A DNA stretch of 64,000 nucleotides from Bactericera cockerelli (GCA_024516035.1 CM044959.1:11715588-11779587), one strand, 5' to 3'. Positions 41,711 through 53,400 are shown, numbered from the stretch's first letter. The notes: generated by a model not told the origin, from the sequence alone. Translations and numbers: made by a program.

Positions 41711-42425
41711 GGCAATAGGTGAGTTCGGTGCGAAGATTACCCGCACCTTTTTCGCACGTATGAATTCGGTGCCGCCGAAAAAAGGTGATGTATGAGTTCG
41801 GTGCGGTCCTAATGACTTATAAATTGATTGTTTTTTTATAATGTACTCTGTTGCTTGTTAACAGTCATCCTGCTGTTATTAAGTTAGTAGATTATGTTGT
41901 AGACAGATACATTCAGCAAGGCTGTCCATTTCCTCCTTGAAGGCCATGCCTAGGGTTAATAGTAGGGTTAGGTAAAATACAATGAAGGCCATGCCTTTGC
42001 TTTATAGTAGGGTTAGGTAAAATACAATGAAGGCCATGCCTTGGGTTTATAGTAGGGTTAGGTAAAATACAATGAAGGCCATGCCTTGGGTTTATAGTAG
42101 GGTTAGGTAAAATACAATGAAGGCCATGCCTTGGGTTTATAGTAGGGTTAGGTAAAATACAATGAAGGCCATGCCTTGGGTTTATAGTAGGGTTAGGTAA
42201 AATACAATGAAGGCCATGCCTTCGTTTTATAGTAGGGTTAGGTAAAATACAATGAAGGCCATGCCTCGGTTTATTAATTGAAGGCCATGCCTATAAAGAA
42301 AAAAAATACTATAATTACCTGATCATCAGGGCAAGTACCAGGGCACCGAATTCATACATGACCTTTTTTAGGCGGCACCGAACTCATACATTTTTTTATT
42401 TTCCGCACCGAACTCATACGTAGCC
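41711..42425. mobile_element. 715-bp TIR element carrying a 45-bp minisatellite
   Basis: The ends begin GGCAATAGGTGAGTTCGGTG on the left and GGCTACGTATGAGTTCGGTG on the opposite strand at the right. Further inverted GTATGARTTCGGTGC words lie just inside on each side (three per side). The exact 8-bp flanking duplication shows transposition of the whole unit. No coding capacity. An 8-bp duplication fits hAT, P or Merlin-like enzymes; the GG terminus does not settle which. Confidence 0.82.
41940..42295 (+). repeat. 45-bp minisatellite, about eight units
   Basis: Each unit contains GAAGGCCATGCC, a TTGGGTTTATAGTAGGG-like segment and TTAGGTAAAATACAAT. The period is 45 bp, measured between GGCCATGCC words. 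The central units are almost identical and the outer ones are diverged. Confidence 0.93.
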
Positions 42426-42433
42426 TTTTGAAG
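42426..42433 (+). repeat. Right target-site duplication of the minisatellite element
   Basis: TTTTGAAG, identical to 41,703-41,710. Confidence 0.8.
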
Positions 42434-42523
42434 TCTAGAAATCTATTTTTGTTCGCATAAGACTAATATAATAATATAATAATAATAACTCTTTCTTGAC
42501 AAGAATAATATTGACAAAGGGCG

Positions 42524-42588
42524 TGATTATTGCCTGAGGCAATCTCTGCCATCAAACCCATGGCAGAGATTGCCTCAGGCAATAATCA
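42524..42588. other. Perfect 29-bp hairpin
   Basis: TGATTATTGCCTGAGGCAAT at the start of the left arm (42,524-42,552) is matched without error by the right arm (42,560-42,588) across a 7-base loop, CAAACCC. Each arm also contains the smaller palindrome GCCTGAGGC. It is not followed by a T run that would suggest a terminator. Confidence 0.92.
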
Positions 42589-42754
42589 CTAAACTGAATA
42601 TGGTGATCAAAGTTAAAATAAAAGGTCATACTTATACTGTCCGATGATCCACAGGGCTAAATTATAAAAGGCGATAATAATATTGCCTTATTTTACTGGA
42701 CGACTAGGACTAACAGGTCTAATATTCCAGCAAAATTAATAGTTGTAAATCCCA

Positions 42755-43013
42755 AATGAGAAGTCCAACTTCTCATGCATCGGCTGGGCTTCGGATTCGC
42801 GACCTCTGGATTACAAGATGACCGCTGAGATTCAGGGACATGTGCATGATAAGGAAAGTTCCGCTTCACCAAATATTTGCTTAACTTGGGACACCCATGC
42901 AATTCCGTAAATGGAAAAAATAGGTCAGAATTTTCCGCTCCGGCCGGGATTCGATACCGCAACCTCCGGGTCAGTAACCAATGCTCTTAACTACTGAGCC
43001 ACAGAGGTCTGCA
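42755..43013 (-). repeat. tRNA-derived SINE material, two tRNA-like heads
   Basis: On the minus strand CTCTGTGGCTCAGTAGTTAA (A box) is followed by GGTATCGAATCCCGGC (B box) within 42,925-43,013. Farther along, 42,755-42,835 holds AGCGGTCATCTTGTAATCC and GGTCGCGAATCCGAAG, a second tRNA-like segment. This is either a dimeric SINE or two insertions in one orientation. Confidence 0.6.
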
Positions 43014-43620
43014 ACTAATAGGTAGCTGTGGCACCAGTAGTCTGGTCGGAAAATTACCTGTAGCCAGATAGGTAGCTGCTGTCACAAATACCACCATGAG
43101 GACTATTCAGGACCAAGGAATTTAGACAGCTGCTATGGGGATTCCCTTTTCCTCTTGAGCAACTCCTTACAATTGGCACAACCCAAAAGGTCTTGGTTCG
43201 AGACCAATTTGTCCATCTGGGGCCTTTTTCTAGTTCTGTTGTTTACCTTTGTCGTGTCTATCCTCATTATTGATGTCAAAAATATCTTCCTGGTGCCATG
43301 TGCCATCAACAAGGTAATAATCTCATAACATTGTGTTCCTGAATATTTTGTAGAATATGTTAGGTGCCACTTTTACAGTAAATTGTTCAAATACGAGTAT
43401 GTTGTTCTTACCAATACTATCAATTTATTGTGTCTATGTCTTAACATTTTTATTTTGGTCATGCGCTGATATTATCAATAATATAAATAGACACATCTTG
43501 AAATTACTCCATTAAAACTGAAAAGTCCTATTATTTCAACAGTTGTTTCGATGCCCTCATTAAGCACCGTTTTACCATGTTACCGACTCTCCACTGGCTA
43601 TTTGATGGCCATGCCTCGGG
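43014..43620. other. Non-coding stretch
   Basis: A GTAGCTGTGGCACCAGTAG / GTAGCTGCTGTCACAAATA near-duplicate lies at about 43,022-43,095. No gene is supported. Confidence 0.45.
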
Positions 43621-43627
43621 TGTATAT

Positions 43628-43660
43628 AATCCCACCCAAAAGTATATTTTGGGTGGGATT
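43628..43660. other. 14-bp perfect hairpin
   Basis: AATCCCACCCAAAA and TTTTGGGTGGGATT pair exactly around a GTATA loop. The right arm runs into overlapping TCGATTCGATCGATT words. Confidence 0.85.
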
Positions 43661-46540
43661 CGATTCGATCGATTCAGACCAGCGCATCACCTTAACGTCT
43701 AAGACCGATCACCAATCTATGAACAATGTACCGTAACCGTGATGTACCGATTGAAGTTATACAGTTATACTTTGAATATCAATCATTCCAAGGGCACCGG
43801 GCAATATTCTTTAATATAGAACAGTAGAACAGTTAAAAACCCTATTCTTCTCAAATATTTCGATTGCAAATAGCAAGAAAGTTCGTTTCTTTGGCACACT
43901 ATTTTTTTTTTTTTTTTTTCAGAAACAATAACAAGATCATCTTTAAATTTATCTTTTATTATACAAGGTGAGATAGGTAAAAACAATTATATCAAACATA
44001 ATTGATTGATTTCGTTCCACATAATGTAAATCAATTATACTCGTATAAATCGTTCGTTTGCCAGATTGTCTTGCAACACAATAGAAAATGTGCCACACTA
44101 AAAAATAGTCCTATTCAAAATCACGAAGATCGTACGAACAGCATGGAACTAGACATTGATAGAAACCAAACCTTAGAATAAACCTTTTCTTTTTATTTAA
44201 TTTCAAAAATTGAAATCATTTATCCACGCACCACTGTATGAATTCAAAAAGAATAGAAGACATGCTCTACTGTAAATTTTTAAGAGAAAGGAAGACTCCG
44301 CAACTAATTAGAGGGCACCTACCACCTACTAGAGTGCCAAAAAGAACAAAAGAGATATTCAGTTCTAGCGCTATTGGAGGTGGCACAAAAGACTTTCCAA
44401 CACAATAAGATCTTGTGTTTTACTATTATAGGATTTTATGTTTTTACTACAAAAGGATTTCTTGTGGAAGTACTTGTTTCCTTGCTGGATTCAGGTTGCA
44501 GATTTTCTCACACTGATAGCGAATTCCGCATTCAGGATGTGCCAATCTTAAGGATACGAATGAAAGGAAGCTGATTCACATCTGAAGATTACCAAGGACA
44601 TTCCTTGCATGTTGGTTTGTGATTAGTTAATTATTTAATACCCTTTCCCCTTTCGATGTAAATAGTATGATTTGTGCATTACATTTGGTCCACTCAGTGT
44701 CAAATTTGATATTAATATTGGCTTAATATAGAAATTGTCATTACCTAAATGCAAATTATGTTGGTAACTTGAGCATGGACACTTGGACAGGGTCCTGATG
44801 ACATGAGTTAAGTAAAAAAAAAATGAAAAAAATAAATGATTTCTCTTTAATATGTTAGAACTTTTATAGTTAATGTTCTCTAAATTTGTTTGAACTTTTT
44901 GCCTTTCTTCTTTTGAACAATTCAACAGACACCTATAAAATTGTGTAGGAGATTGAGGCACACAAAACACATGTTGAATTTAAACTAAAATAATGAAAGA
45001 CTCGAAATATTACAGCAAGCTAAAGAGTTACTATCCGGGCATATACTCCATGTCTTAAAAACTCCACAATTCCCTGAATAGTGAGAACCTACACGAACCA
45101 AAAACTAAAACTGCTCAAACAGTAGTAGAGATCGCAGAGAACACGCCAGCTCGGGCATCCCTTTGTACTTCTTCCAGGGAACAACCTTTGTTCATCTCCC
45201 AGCCTATACATCCCACTGGGGGTTAGATCTTTTGAATCCCAATCACATAAAGGATCTTTTGAATCCGATCTTTTCTTCTTTGAGAAGCAAGTGATAAATT
45301 AGACGCTATAATTGACAGATCCAGCATTCCTACTTCGGTAATTAAGCATAACCGAAGCACAACAATAGAGGAACGCTCGGATCTGTCCAACACATTTCTT
45401 CCGAATTTCCTTTGCGTTTTTTGAAAATTTCATGCCATGCAAAAGCCTTCTTGACGCGTTTGAGCTAATGGAATGCCGATGATAATTAGCCACAACTGGG
45501 AGATCTGAGCTGTTGAGATTTTGATTGTTGTAAGGAAATTCTTGGGTGGTTTGATTTTGGCATAATATGTGCGGTCATCTGTCAGGCTTAAATGGCCTAA
45601 TGGTAAAGGTGAGATTCCATTAAATGTATCAAGGATTTTTTTTTAGCTTTAATTTTAAACTATAGTCAGTGTCAAGGGTACCTCAGTGTGTGAGAAATAC
45701 AGATTCTAGCAAGAATCTGCATTTATGTTCGCCAAAGACAGAAGTGGGCTGTTCAGTGTTCCCGTAGTGAGAGCGCATATTTTTTCAATCCATGAGAAAT
45801 AAAAAGCTCTCCAAATTGTCCAGTCACCTCTCTAAAAGTGCATCCCTCATTTACCTATAGAAAAACCTTTCAGAACACAATGAACTAGGAATGAAATGGC
45901 ACAAAAATAGAACAACATAATGAGAAAAATTCACTCATGACACAAAATGACGAGGCAAAAAACTAGAAAATACTGCAGATGACCTAGAAAGAAAGGAATT
46001 GAATCAAAGAAATCCAGATCCCAGACAAATTTACTTTTGGTTTTGTATTAGATTGCAATAAATGCAGCGGATTGTATTGGATTAAATTGTAGTATACAAT
46101 TAAATACAGGACTATCAAGCCAGAACTTTATTGAACAGAACTGCAGTGCAATCCCCATTGGATTCAATCGCATTGAATGCAATGACTCGACAGAAATCCG
46201 TGAAGAATCCCCTCACATATGTCAATAGCTTTTGTTACACTTTCCAAATGATGATTCAGATTATCGGTTTCGTTAAAAGGGTCCTAAATCATTCGAGGCG
46301 TCCGGGTGGGTCTAGATCCTTTCCATTAGATACAGAGACATGCATTAGTCACTCCGTGTTAGATTCGGAACGATGTATGCGCTTCCACATATCTTTGATT
46401 CTACAGTGTGTTTCAATCTTTTTGAAGTTGATCAAAATGAAGAACAAAATGTAGATGAATTTAATTTTTTGGTTAGTCAATATGGGAATTTAGATAAATT
46501 TATGGGGCATTGGAAAGTGTAATGTTTACTTGTATATGCA
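43661..46540. other. Long AT-rich stretch without a recognisable gene
   Basis: A T run of about 19 lies at 43,902-43,920. Short frames on both strands (for example 44,635-44,970 minus and 46,131-46,454 plus) show no domain that I can name. At about 46,040-46,210 loosely repeated GATTGCAATAAATGCA and GATTGTATTGGATT words occur. I see nothing more. Confidence 0.45.
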
Positions 46541-46577
46541 CTGTTGTTTCTCGGAGGCGTTCTCCGCGAAACGACAG
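46541..46577. other. 16-bp imperfect stem-loop
   Basis: CTGTTGTTTCTCGGAG pairs with CTCCGCGAAACGACAG with two mismatches around GCGTT. Confidence 0.7.
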
Positions 46578-47595
46578 TTTCACTTGATGTTTTTTTTTAA
46601 TTATCATCCCATTTTTAAAGTCCTGGTTATAAACTTTTACTAGCTAACACAGTATTTTGCACTTTTATATTTTGTATTTTCATTATTAGGTAATAATTAT
46701 ACAGAAATATGTTCAAATCATTTTGTACCTCACAATTTTATAATAAGCACTCTGTGAACAGTCAGATATGCTCCGATTTCTGGTACTCATACCAGAAAGC
46801 ACTCTCACTCTCAAAATAAACAAATCTTCCATTCAACAGTCTAACCTCGTTTAAGTAACTCACTCTCTAATGCATTATTTCAACAAAATTTGATGGTTGA
46901 AAGAGAGATTTGGGTATTTTGAGGGTCAGAGTGCATTCTGAAAGGAGACACTCGTCTCCTGATGCATGACCCACACAGTATAAGATTCCCGGCCGGTCCC
47001 ATGTTACAAGGACCGTTCTCATTCACCCAGGATTGTGACTTACTGACTTCTGGCTTCACTTACACCCGATGTCCCCCGTACCTCTTTGGATTTAGGCTCT
47101 GTGGGTTCTGGGAAGACTCATGTAACTGTCGCTCGTCCCTTGAACATGGATTTGTACTTTACTGTTTTCATGTACACTATCTATAGGATGTCACTGGTGT
47201 TGTACGTTTCTGTAATTATCAAATAGATAAATGATTTCGTCTCAAGTTTGTTTAGTAATTAGAAGAATAGTACTAGTGTGTTTGAGTGCTGGTCAACCTT
47301 TGCCCTGATTTGTCCAAAATAAGTTTCTCTACTACCGAACTGTGTACCGAACTGCAGTGATGAACTGTGATTATAACAGAGGATAGCTTTCTAATGAGTT
47401 CTCAAAGTTACCTTCTTAAATATTCACTAATTACATTTTTCTGTGTTCCAACGTTTGTGAATATTAAAGATTTGGCTATAACTTGAGTTTTTTCATAGGT
47501 GCCCAGTTAGGTTTTTGTACCCGTCTAAACTGAGATCTATTTTTGTTACAACTCCAGACATCCAGGCAGGAATCTTCCCGGTTTAGAGAAGAGGT
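46578..47595. other. Non-coding stretch
   Basis: No gene or repeat that I can support. The 74-codon frame at 46,962 has no identifiable domain. Confidence 0.45.
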
Positions 47596-47826
47596 TTATT
47601 TTGGGTTTGAACGTCGCTTTCAACTGCATTGCCATATCACGACGGGGGAGTTACCCTTTATTCGCAGGAAACTCATTAACCTGCTACCCACATCAACCTC
47701 AACCAGCCTGGGTTGGGTCGGAATGCCAGCATCACGAAATCTTCACCTCCCTGGACATTGCTTAACTTCTGTGATCCTACGAGAAACGGTGCATTCAACG
47801 CACCATCGGCATCGATGCTGGCGAGG
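47596..47826 (-). repeat. 5S-rRNA-derived SINE, box-C-deleted form
   Basis: On the minus strand TGCACCGTTTCTCGTAGGATC and ACAGAAGTTAAGCAATGTCC give the 5S head. It then passes directly to GAGGTGAAGATTTCGTGATG and the shared domain (CCAACCCAGGCTGGTTGAGG, GCGAATAAAGGGTAACTCCC, GCGACGTTCAAACCC). Frames at 47,543-47,901 are readings through this element. Confidence 0.78.
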
Positions 47827-48054
47827 TTCGCACAGGGCACTATGTTAGTACCACCACCACCACTGGGAGAAGATTACTGGCCTGTCGGCGCCACTCCATA
47901 GCCCGAGCAATAGCAAGTGGAATGTTTGCACTGATATTATCGGGGGCTGGAATTCCAAAGCGAAATTAATTTCGTTAAGTAACTTGTTGTACTGTTTTTG
48001 ATGTAATATTCTTCAGATCAAAGGAGTTGTTATTCAAATGTTGGGGGAGAAAGT

Positions 48055-48560
48055 ACATTTTTTTCCTCCACCTTCTTCTTCTAATCTGCTTTATTTTCTC
48101 TGCCCCTTTTTTTTGTAAATTCTGCTTCTCCTCTCCCCTCCTATTGCTTTTTACCCCTCCCCTCTAACTCCAACTCCCCCTCCCCCCTCTTCTTCCATCT
48201 CGTACTTCTGTGCTTTCCTCCCATTGCTTTTTTTCCCTTCCCCTCTAACTCCTAGTTCTCTTCCCCTTTTTTTCTAGCTCCTACTTCTCATCTCTCCTCT
48301 CATTGCTTTTTTCCCCTCCTGTTCTAACTCCTAACCCCTCTTCTACACCACCTTATTTTCTCCTCCCCCTCTAACTTAATCTTCTACCCTTCTCTCCTCC
48401 CAATGCTTAATTTCCCTATCCCCTGTAGCTCCTACTCTCTCCCTCCTCTTCTACACCACACTTATTCACTCTCCTCCACTGCTTCTCCTACTCCTCTAAC
48501 TCCTTCTTCTCGCCTCTTCTCCACCAAATCCTTCCGTTTCTCTCCCTCCCAAAGTAACTT
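48055..48560 (+). repeat. Pyrimidine-rich tandem-like tract
   Basis: Imperfect units of roughly 60-70 bp combine CTAACTCCTA-like and CTCCCATTGCTTTTTTCCC words (for example around 48,140, 48,215, 48,290 and 48,395). It resembles the tracts at 0.6-1.3 and 18.4-18.9 kb in composition. Confidence 0.75.
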
Positions 48561-48792
48561 TTTTCCTCCTATTCTGGTGTTCCGAAAGGCAAAACATGGA
48601 TTGCGTGTGTTTGGTACATTTACTTCTGTTTTCATGTTCTTGCTAAGGAAGGAAATGAGAAAAAAGTTACTTATAGAGAAAATCTTGTTATTATTATTTA
48701 ATATTGTAAACCTACTTCTTCATTCTCAGTGGAGTAGGGTGGGTTATTCCCCCAGTGGAGTATTGTGTTTTATGAATTGGAATTTAAATTTT

Positions 48793-48975
48793 GTTTAATG
48801 TCGCTTTCAACTAGATAGTCATATCACCACAGGGGTGTCACCCTCTATTCGCAGGAAACTCACAAACCTGCTACCCACATTGACCTCACCCAGCCTGGGA
48901 TGGGCCAGAATGCCAGCATCACTTAGTCATCACCTCCCTGGACGTCGCTTAACTTCAGTGATCCTACACTGAAAC
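48793..48975 (-). repeat. 5S-rRNA-derived SINE, box-C-deleted, truncated
   Basis: On the minus strand GGATCACTGAAGTTAAGCGA is followed by GTCCAGGGAGGTGATGAC, then CCCATCCCAGGCTGGGTGAG and GTCAATGTGGGTAGCAGG. The first part of the 5S head is missing where it meets an F3 SINE at about 48,984. Confidence 0.75.
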
Positions 48976-48983
48976 TTAAAAAA

Positions 48984-49115
48984 ATCGGCGGACTCGCAAC
49001 CGGAGGTCTGTGGTTCAAGTCTCAAGTTGAGTAAATATTTAGTAAAGTGAGTTTGAGTACATAGTTATGACATCACCAAAGTGATTAACACAAAAATGAT
49101 AACTTTGTGAACTCT
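48984..49115 (+). repeat. tRNA-derived SINE family F3, 5'-truncated
   Basis: It starts at TCGGCGGACTCGCAACC inside the head. It keeps a B box GGTTCAAGTCTC and the F3 body (ATTTAGTAAAGTGAGTTTGA, CACCAAAGTGATTAACAC). Confidence 0.7.
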
Positions 49116-49394
49116 AGGATGAACTCAAAAGTAAAATTAGAAGTTAACTAAAGATCTCTAGTCTTGTATGGATAGCGACTGTGGGTTGGGTTAGAATTGC
49201 AGCCTCATTCGTTTTTTATTTGTCAAGCAGATTTTTTGTCACAACCGTTTGACCACAGAGGATGACTATTGGTTGATGTAATTGGTTCTGTTGATGTACC
49301 AGTAATTATTGTTCTTGATGTAATAGGAATTGGCGTTTTAAAATCCAATGGTGTTAGCAGTATTTAGCAACATGTGAGCAGTTAGTTTAGCCAT

Positions 49395-49427
<33 letters not shown>

Positions 49428-49950
49428 GGCATTGGGATACATAATGAGTTAATAATAATAGTTATCAAAGTAGGTACCGACATTTTTGTTTTGGTAGGTC
49501 CGTCCACTAGTAATTTTATAGGTTGTCTTTAGCCTTATAAAATGCGATCATTAGGTATAAATAAATACGAAACATGTCGGTAACGGTTGTTTCATTTGAA
49601 AGTTCACATTTCGGTACAGTATTATAATTTTGAAGTCCTTACAAAACTTTCTTTGGTTTAGCTTATGGGATTACTGGATAACCGAATACGTGTTTTCGGT
49701 GTCCAATTAGACAAACATTAGAGTGCGAGTTTAATGGTAATTTCATACAAGGTTTTTGCTCGCAAATCATTCATAATGCCTTGGACATTTTGCTACGTGA
49801 TGTGAAATGCTTTTTTAATAACCTTTTTTTTTCGCTCGTGGGATTTTACAAGTCCAGTGCTCTATTGTTTTGTTTTTGTATTTTTTTTGTATTTTTTTTT
49901 TTGACTATAATAGAGGTTCAATTTTGGTCGGTAAGTCAAAGCATACAAAG
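49116..49950. other. Non-coding stretch with a long T tract
   Basis: About 27 T lie at 49,399-49,425, with other T runs near 49,825 and 49,890. No gene is recognisable. Confidence 0.5.
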
Positions 49951-49984
49951 CTAATGTTTTCTTAATGGTCCTGTGAAGTCTTGA

Positions 49985-50190
49985 AGTGATACTATGCATT
50001 GGTTGTCATCCAGTCTGGTAATCCAGGTACCAGGTAGCGTAGGGATCCGTTGGTTCGAATCCCACCCAGTGCATGAATTTTTCCTCATTAATTTGAGTTT
50101 GTGACCACATAATAACAAGACTCTGAGAATTAGGTGGTAGAAAATGCTTTGAGCATTAACCCTCGCCTCGTGGTTACATTCCACTAGAGT
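49985..50190 (+). repeat. tRNA-like SINE family F5
   Basis: The head includes GGTTGTCATCCAGTCTGGTA, and the B box is GGTTCGAATCCCACCC at about 50,051-50,066. The tail reads GCATGAATTTTTCCTCATTA, then GTGGTAGAAAATGCTTTGAG and CTCGTGGTTACATTCCACTA, ending in an ATT triplet run. The tail corresponds, inverted, to the F4 tail. Confidence 0.65.
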
Positions 50191-50245
50191 ATTATTATTA
50201 TTATTATTGGTTGAAGGTAATGGAGATAGATAATCTTGAAAAATC

Positions 50246-50284
50246 GACCTCAGTAGTTCGATCGATAAAGCGGCGGACTCGAAG
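50246..50284 (+). repeat. F3 SINE head fragment
   Basis: CGACCTCAGTAGTTCGATCG then ATAAAGCGGCGGACTCG, which breaks off before the anticodon-loop region. Only the A-box half is present. Confidence 0.65.
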
Positions 50285-51788
50285 GAAGTGTATTTTTCTT
50301 TACTTCAATGGTAGAAACCGGAATATGCGAATAAGTTTTGATGTTTTGAAAAAAGAGCTAATCATTTTACTTCCGAAAATTTATTTTTTGTAAAAAAAAA
50401 TATATATTTAATTTTCTTATTAGGGACCCTAGGGGTCCCTACTCCACTGGAGGAATAACTCACCTCTTACTCCACTGGATATATAACCCAGCCTACTCCT
50501 CTGAGAAAGAAGAAGGGCCTATGAGACAGCCTAGAAATATTCACGAAATGTACAAAAAATAATTAGATCCAAAGTTTTTGCTGGAAAACAACGAAAAACG
50601 AAATGAGGTCACAGAATTCATAGATGATAATTTTGTTAGAAGGATATTATCAACAGATTGGCATTCATCAATATCCAAGCGGCACACATTCAAATACACA
50701 ACCCTAGTAAAGTTCCAATTCCATGGAAAGTAACAGTTTTTCAGCAAAAATTGGAAAAAAAGTGAGTCAGGGACTTCGCCGTCTAGACCCGACTTTTCCC
50801 GATTTGAATCCCAGCGACCCTCTCACTCCATGTGTTCCGATCTTCAGAATGAAGAGTTTCATTTCTGCATTTCTCATTCTCCAATTCAAAATCCGAATTT
50901 TTTCAGTTGAGCTATTGAAGTCGTGCGGTATAGAGCGACTGTTGTTTTGAAAGATTTTTTTCGAATTTGTTTTAATTAAAAAAACGTAATTTTATAACAT
51001 ATTTATTTTGTACGATTTTTTTTTCAAATACTGATAGCAATATTCTTAATTATAAATTTAATTTGTTGTGGAAAATCTTGTACATTTAAATGCTTTCGTA
51101 TTTTCCGTGTAAATTGTTTTCGAATTTTGTGGTAACTAAATAATTTTCGCAGGTAATTTGGAATTTAAATTAGTGAATACCTAATTCCTATTTTATTTAT
51201 TTTTCGTGGTTTTCTTAACTAAAAAAGTGAATGAATTTTTGATCCAATTCAAACTTTTATTTTTTGTGTCACCTATTTGTGTGATTTGTGAAATTAATCA
51301 TACAACATAAAATACAATTAATTGAATTTTTATTTTATTAAATGTATGGCAATTTGATCTAAATTTTTATGAATACCTTTTTATATCCTTGTGTGGTGTA
51401 AAAGTAAAAATAATAGAATTGCATGTTTCAATTTTAATAATTCAAAATATTTTGATAATTTGAAGTGATTTTTATCCCTTGACATACCTGGATACTGGAT
51501 TACAAAACTTATTTCTCGTCAAATAAAACGGATTAAGGATTTACTCAGTTTTCTCAACATTCATTAAAGGTAAGAAGATGCTCCTAAACATAACAACTAT
51601 TAACCATTATCTCCTTTGTCGACACTTTTGTGTTTTCAGGGTATTTTTTATTTTTACAAATGAAAAAAACTCGCTTTAAGTTATAGTACTTATTGTTTAT
51701 GTTCAAATAACTTATCCAAGTAAAGTATTTAATACTGCGGCCAAATCAGGTAACTGTCAAATAGGTTATGCAACACATCTGCTGAAAA
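50285..51788. other. AT-rich stretch without a recognisable gene
   Basis: No supported gene. GGGACCCTAGGGGTCCC near 50,424-50,440 is a small palindrome, and three ACTCCACTGG/CTCCTCTGAG words follow it. Confidence 0.5.
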
Positions 51789-52865
51789 GTTCATTGAAAC
51801 ATTCCTTAATACTTCATCCAACGCATTCTAAAGTATTATCTATAAAAGTTCATTTTACTCATCCTCTACAAAAATTCATTGGATATAGGTTATCTCATTT
51901 AAAGGTTCATTTGACACTTAAAACAAATTCACACATCGCTAAAAAAAAGTTTTACCGTATGTAGGTATCATCTAAAAATAAGATAAGGAAATTAAAATAG
52001 ATAAGGAAATTATAAAATACCACATTCCTAAAAAAAAATCATTTGACAAATCCTATATAAAAGTTAATTTGACAAATCCTCTAAAAACGTTCATTTGACA
52101 CATTCTCTAAAAAAAGTTCATTTGAGACATCCTCTAAAAAGTCTAAAGAGTTCATTTGACACATCCTCTAAAAAAGTTCATTTGACACATCTTCTACAAA
52201 GTTCATTTGGCACATCATCTAAACTATTCTAAACAGTTCATTTGACACATCCTCTAAAAACGTTCATTTGACACATCGTCTACAAAGTTCATTTGACACA
52301 TTCTCTAAAAAAGTTCATTTGACACATCCTCTAAAAAGTTCATTTGGCACATCCTCTAAAAAGTTCATTTGACACATCCTCTAATAACGTTCATTTGGCA
52401 CATCTTCTACAAAGTTCATTTGACACATCATCTAAACAGTTCATTTGAGACATCCTCTAAAAAGTCTAAAGAGTTCATTAGACACATCCTCTAAAAACGT
52501 TCATTTGACACATCTTCTACAAAGTTCATTTGGCACATCATCTAAACAGTTCATTTGAGACATCCTCTAAAAAGTCTAAAGAGTTCATTTGACACACTTC
52601 TAAAAAAGTTCATTTGGCACATCCTCTAAAAAGTTCATTTGACACATCTTCTTAAAAGTTCATTTGACACACTTCTAAAAAAGTTCATTTGGCACATCCT
52701 CTAAAAAGTTCATTTGACACATCTTCTTAAAAGTTCATTTGACACATCCTCTAAAAAGATGATTTGATGCATCCTCCAGAAAAGTACGTTTGACACATCC
52801 TCTAGATTTTCTAGAAAAATTATTTGATGCATACTCTAGAAAAGTTCATTCGGCACATGCTTTAT
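51789..52865 (+). repeat. Minisatellite, ~24-bp unit, about 1.1 kb
   Basis: The consensus is roughly GTTCATTTGACACATCCTCT followed by AAAAA. It is diverged before 52,030 and after 52,740, and regular in between. Variants (GGCACATC, GAGACATC, CTTCTACAAA) recur in a higher-order pattern. For example, the block CATTTGAGACATCCTCTAAA-AAGTCTAAAGAG appears at about 52,117, 52,442 and 52,553. Confidence 0.93.
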
Positions 52866-53364
52866 TAACTCATTTTTCGATTTTCTCTTGAAAAAATTCC
52901 TCATCGTGTTACAGAATAGTCAATATAAAACCCTTTAACTATAGATTATATCTAATGACTTTAAATACTATTTCTCATCATACTTACTTAAACACTATTA
53001 CTTTTTTTTCTTTGGCGTGGAACAGCCCCATGAGCAAGTTTGTTGATCCTACAAGAAATCAGAGAGAATGATCGTTTTCAACTGTCATCATTTTGAATTT
53101 TTTTCCAAAGATTCATGGTATTTTTTGTAATTCTTCGCGCTTGTAATAGTACATGGAAAAAAATAAACTTATTAACATTTTGCATAGGGTCATTCAAATT
53201 ACTGGTTTTTTTTTCAGTAAAAAGTCATCCATTTGTTTTAATACAAAGCATGATCAATAAAATTTATATTGAGTCAAAATATTATTCAGTCGCCATTCGA
53301 GGGCAAAATCCCGTCTTAAATGACCATAATATGAGATACTTTAGTAAAAGAAAAAAAATCTTGT
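52866..53364. other. Non-coding stretch
   Basis: An 83-codon frame at 53,115-53,366 has no recognisable domain. I see nothing else here. Confidence 0.4.
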
Positions 53365-53400
53365 AGGCCGTTCTATTTTTTAAAAAATAAAAACGGCCTT
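53365..53400. other. AT-rich hairpin with AGGCCGTT ends
   Basis: AGGCCGTTCTATTTTTT pairs with AAATAAAAACGGCCT around a short A run. It is one of several isolated hairpins in the window. Confidence 0.6.

Noticed and set aside
41940..42295. Interstitial telomere (TTAGG) repeats
   Set aside because: TTAGG occurs once per 45-bp unit only and is not tandem, so the array is a minisatellite inside a transposon and not telomeric.
47543..47901. Two plus-strand frames (101 and 62 codons)
   Set aside because: They read antisense through a 5S-derived SINE.
51789..52865. CRISPR-like array
   Set aside because: Units are contiguous with no unique spacers, and the context is eukaryotic.
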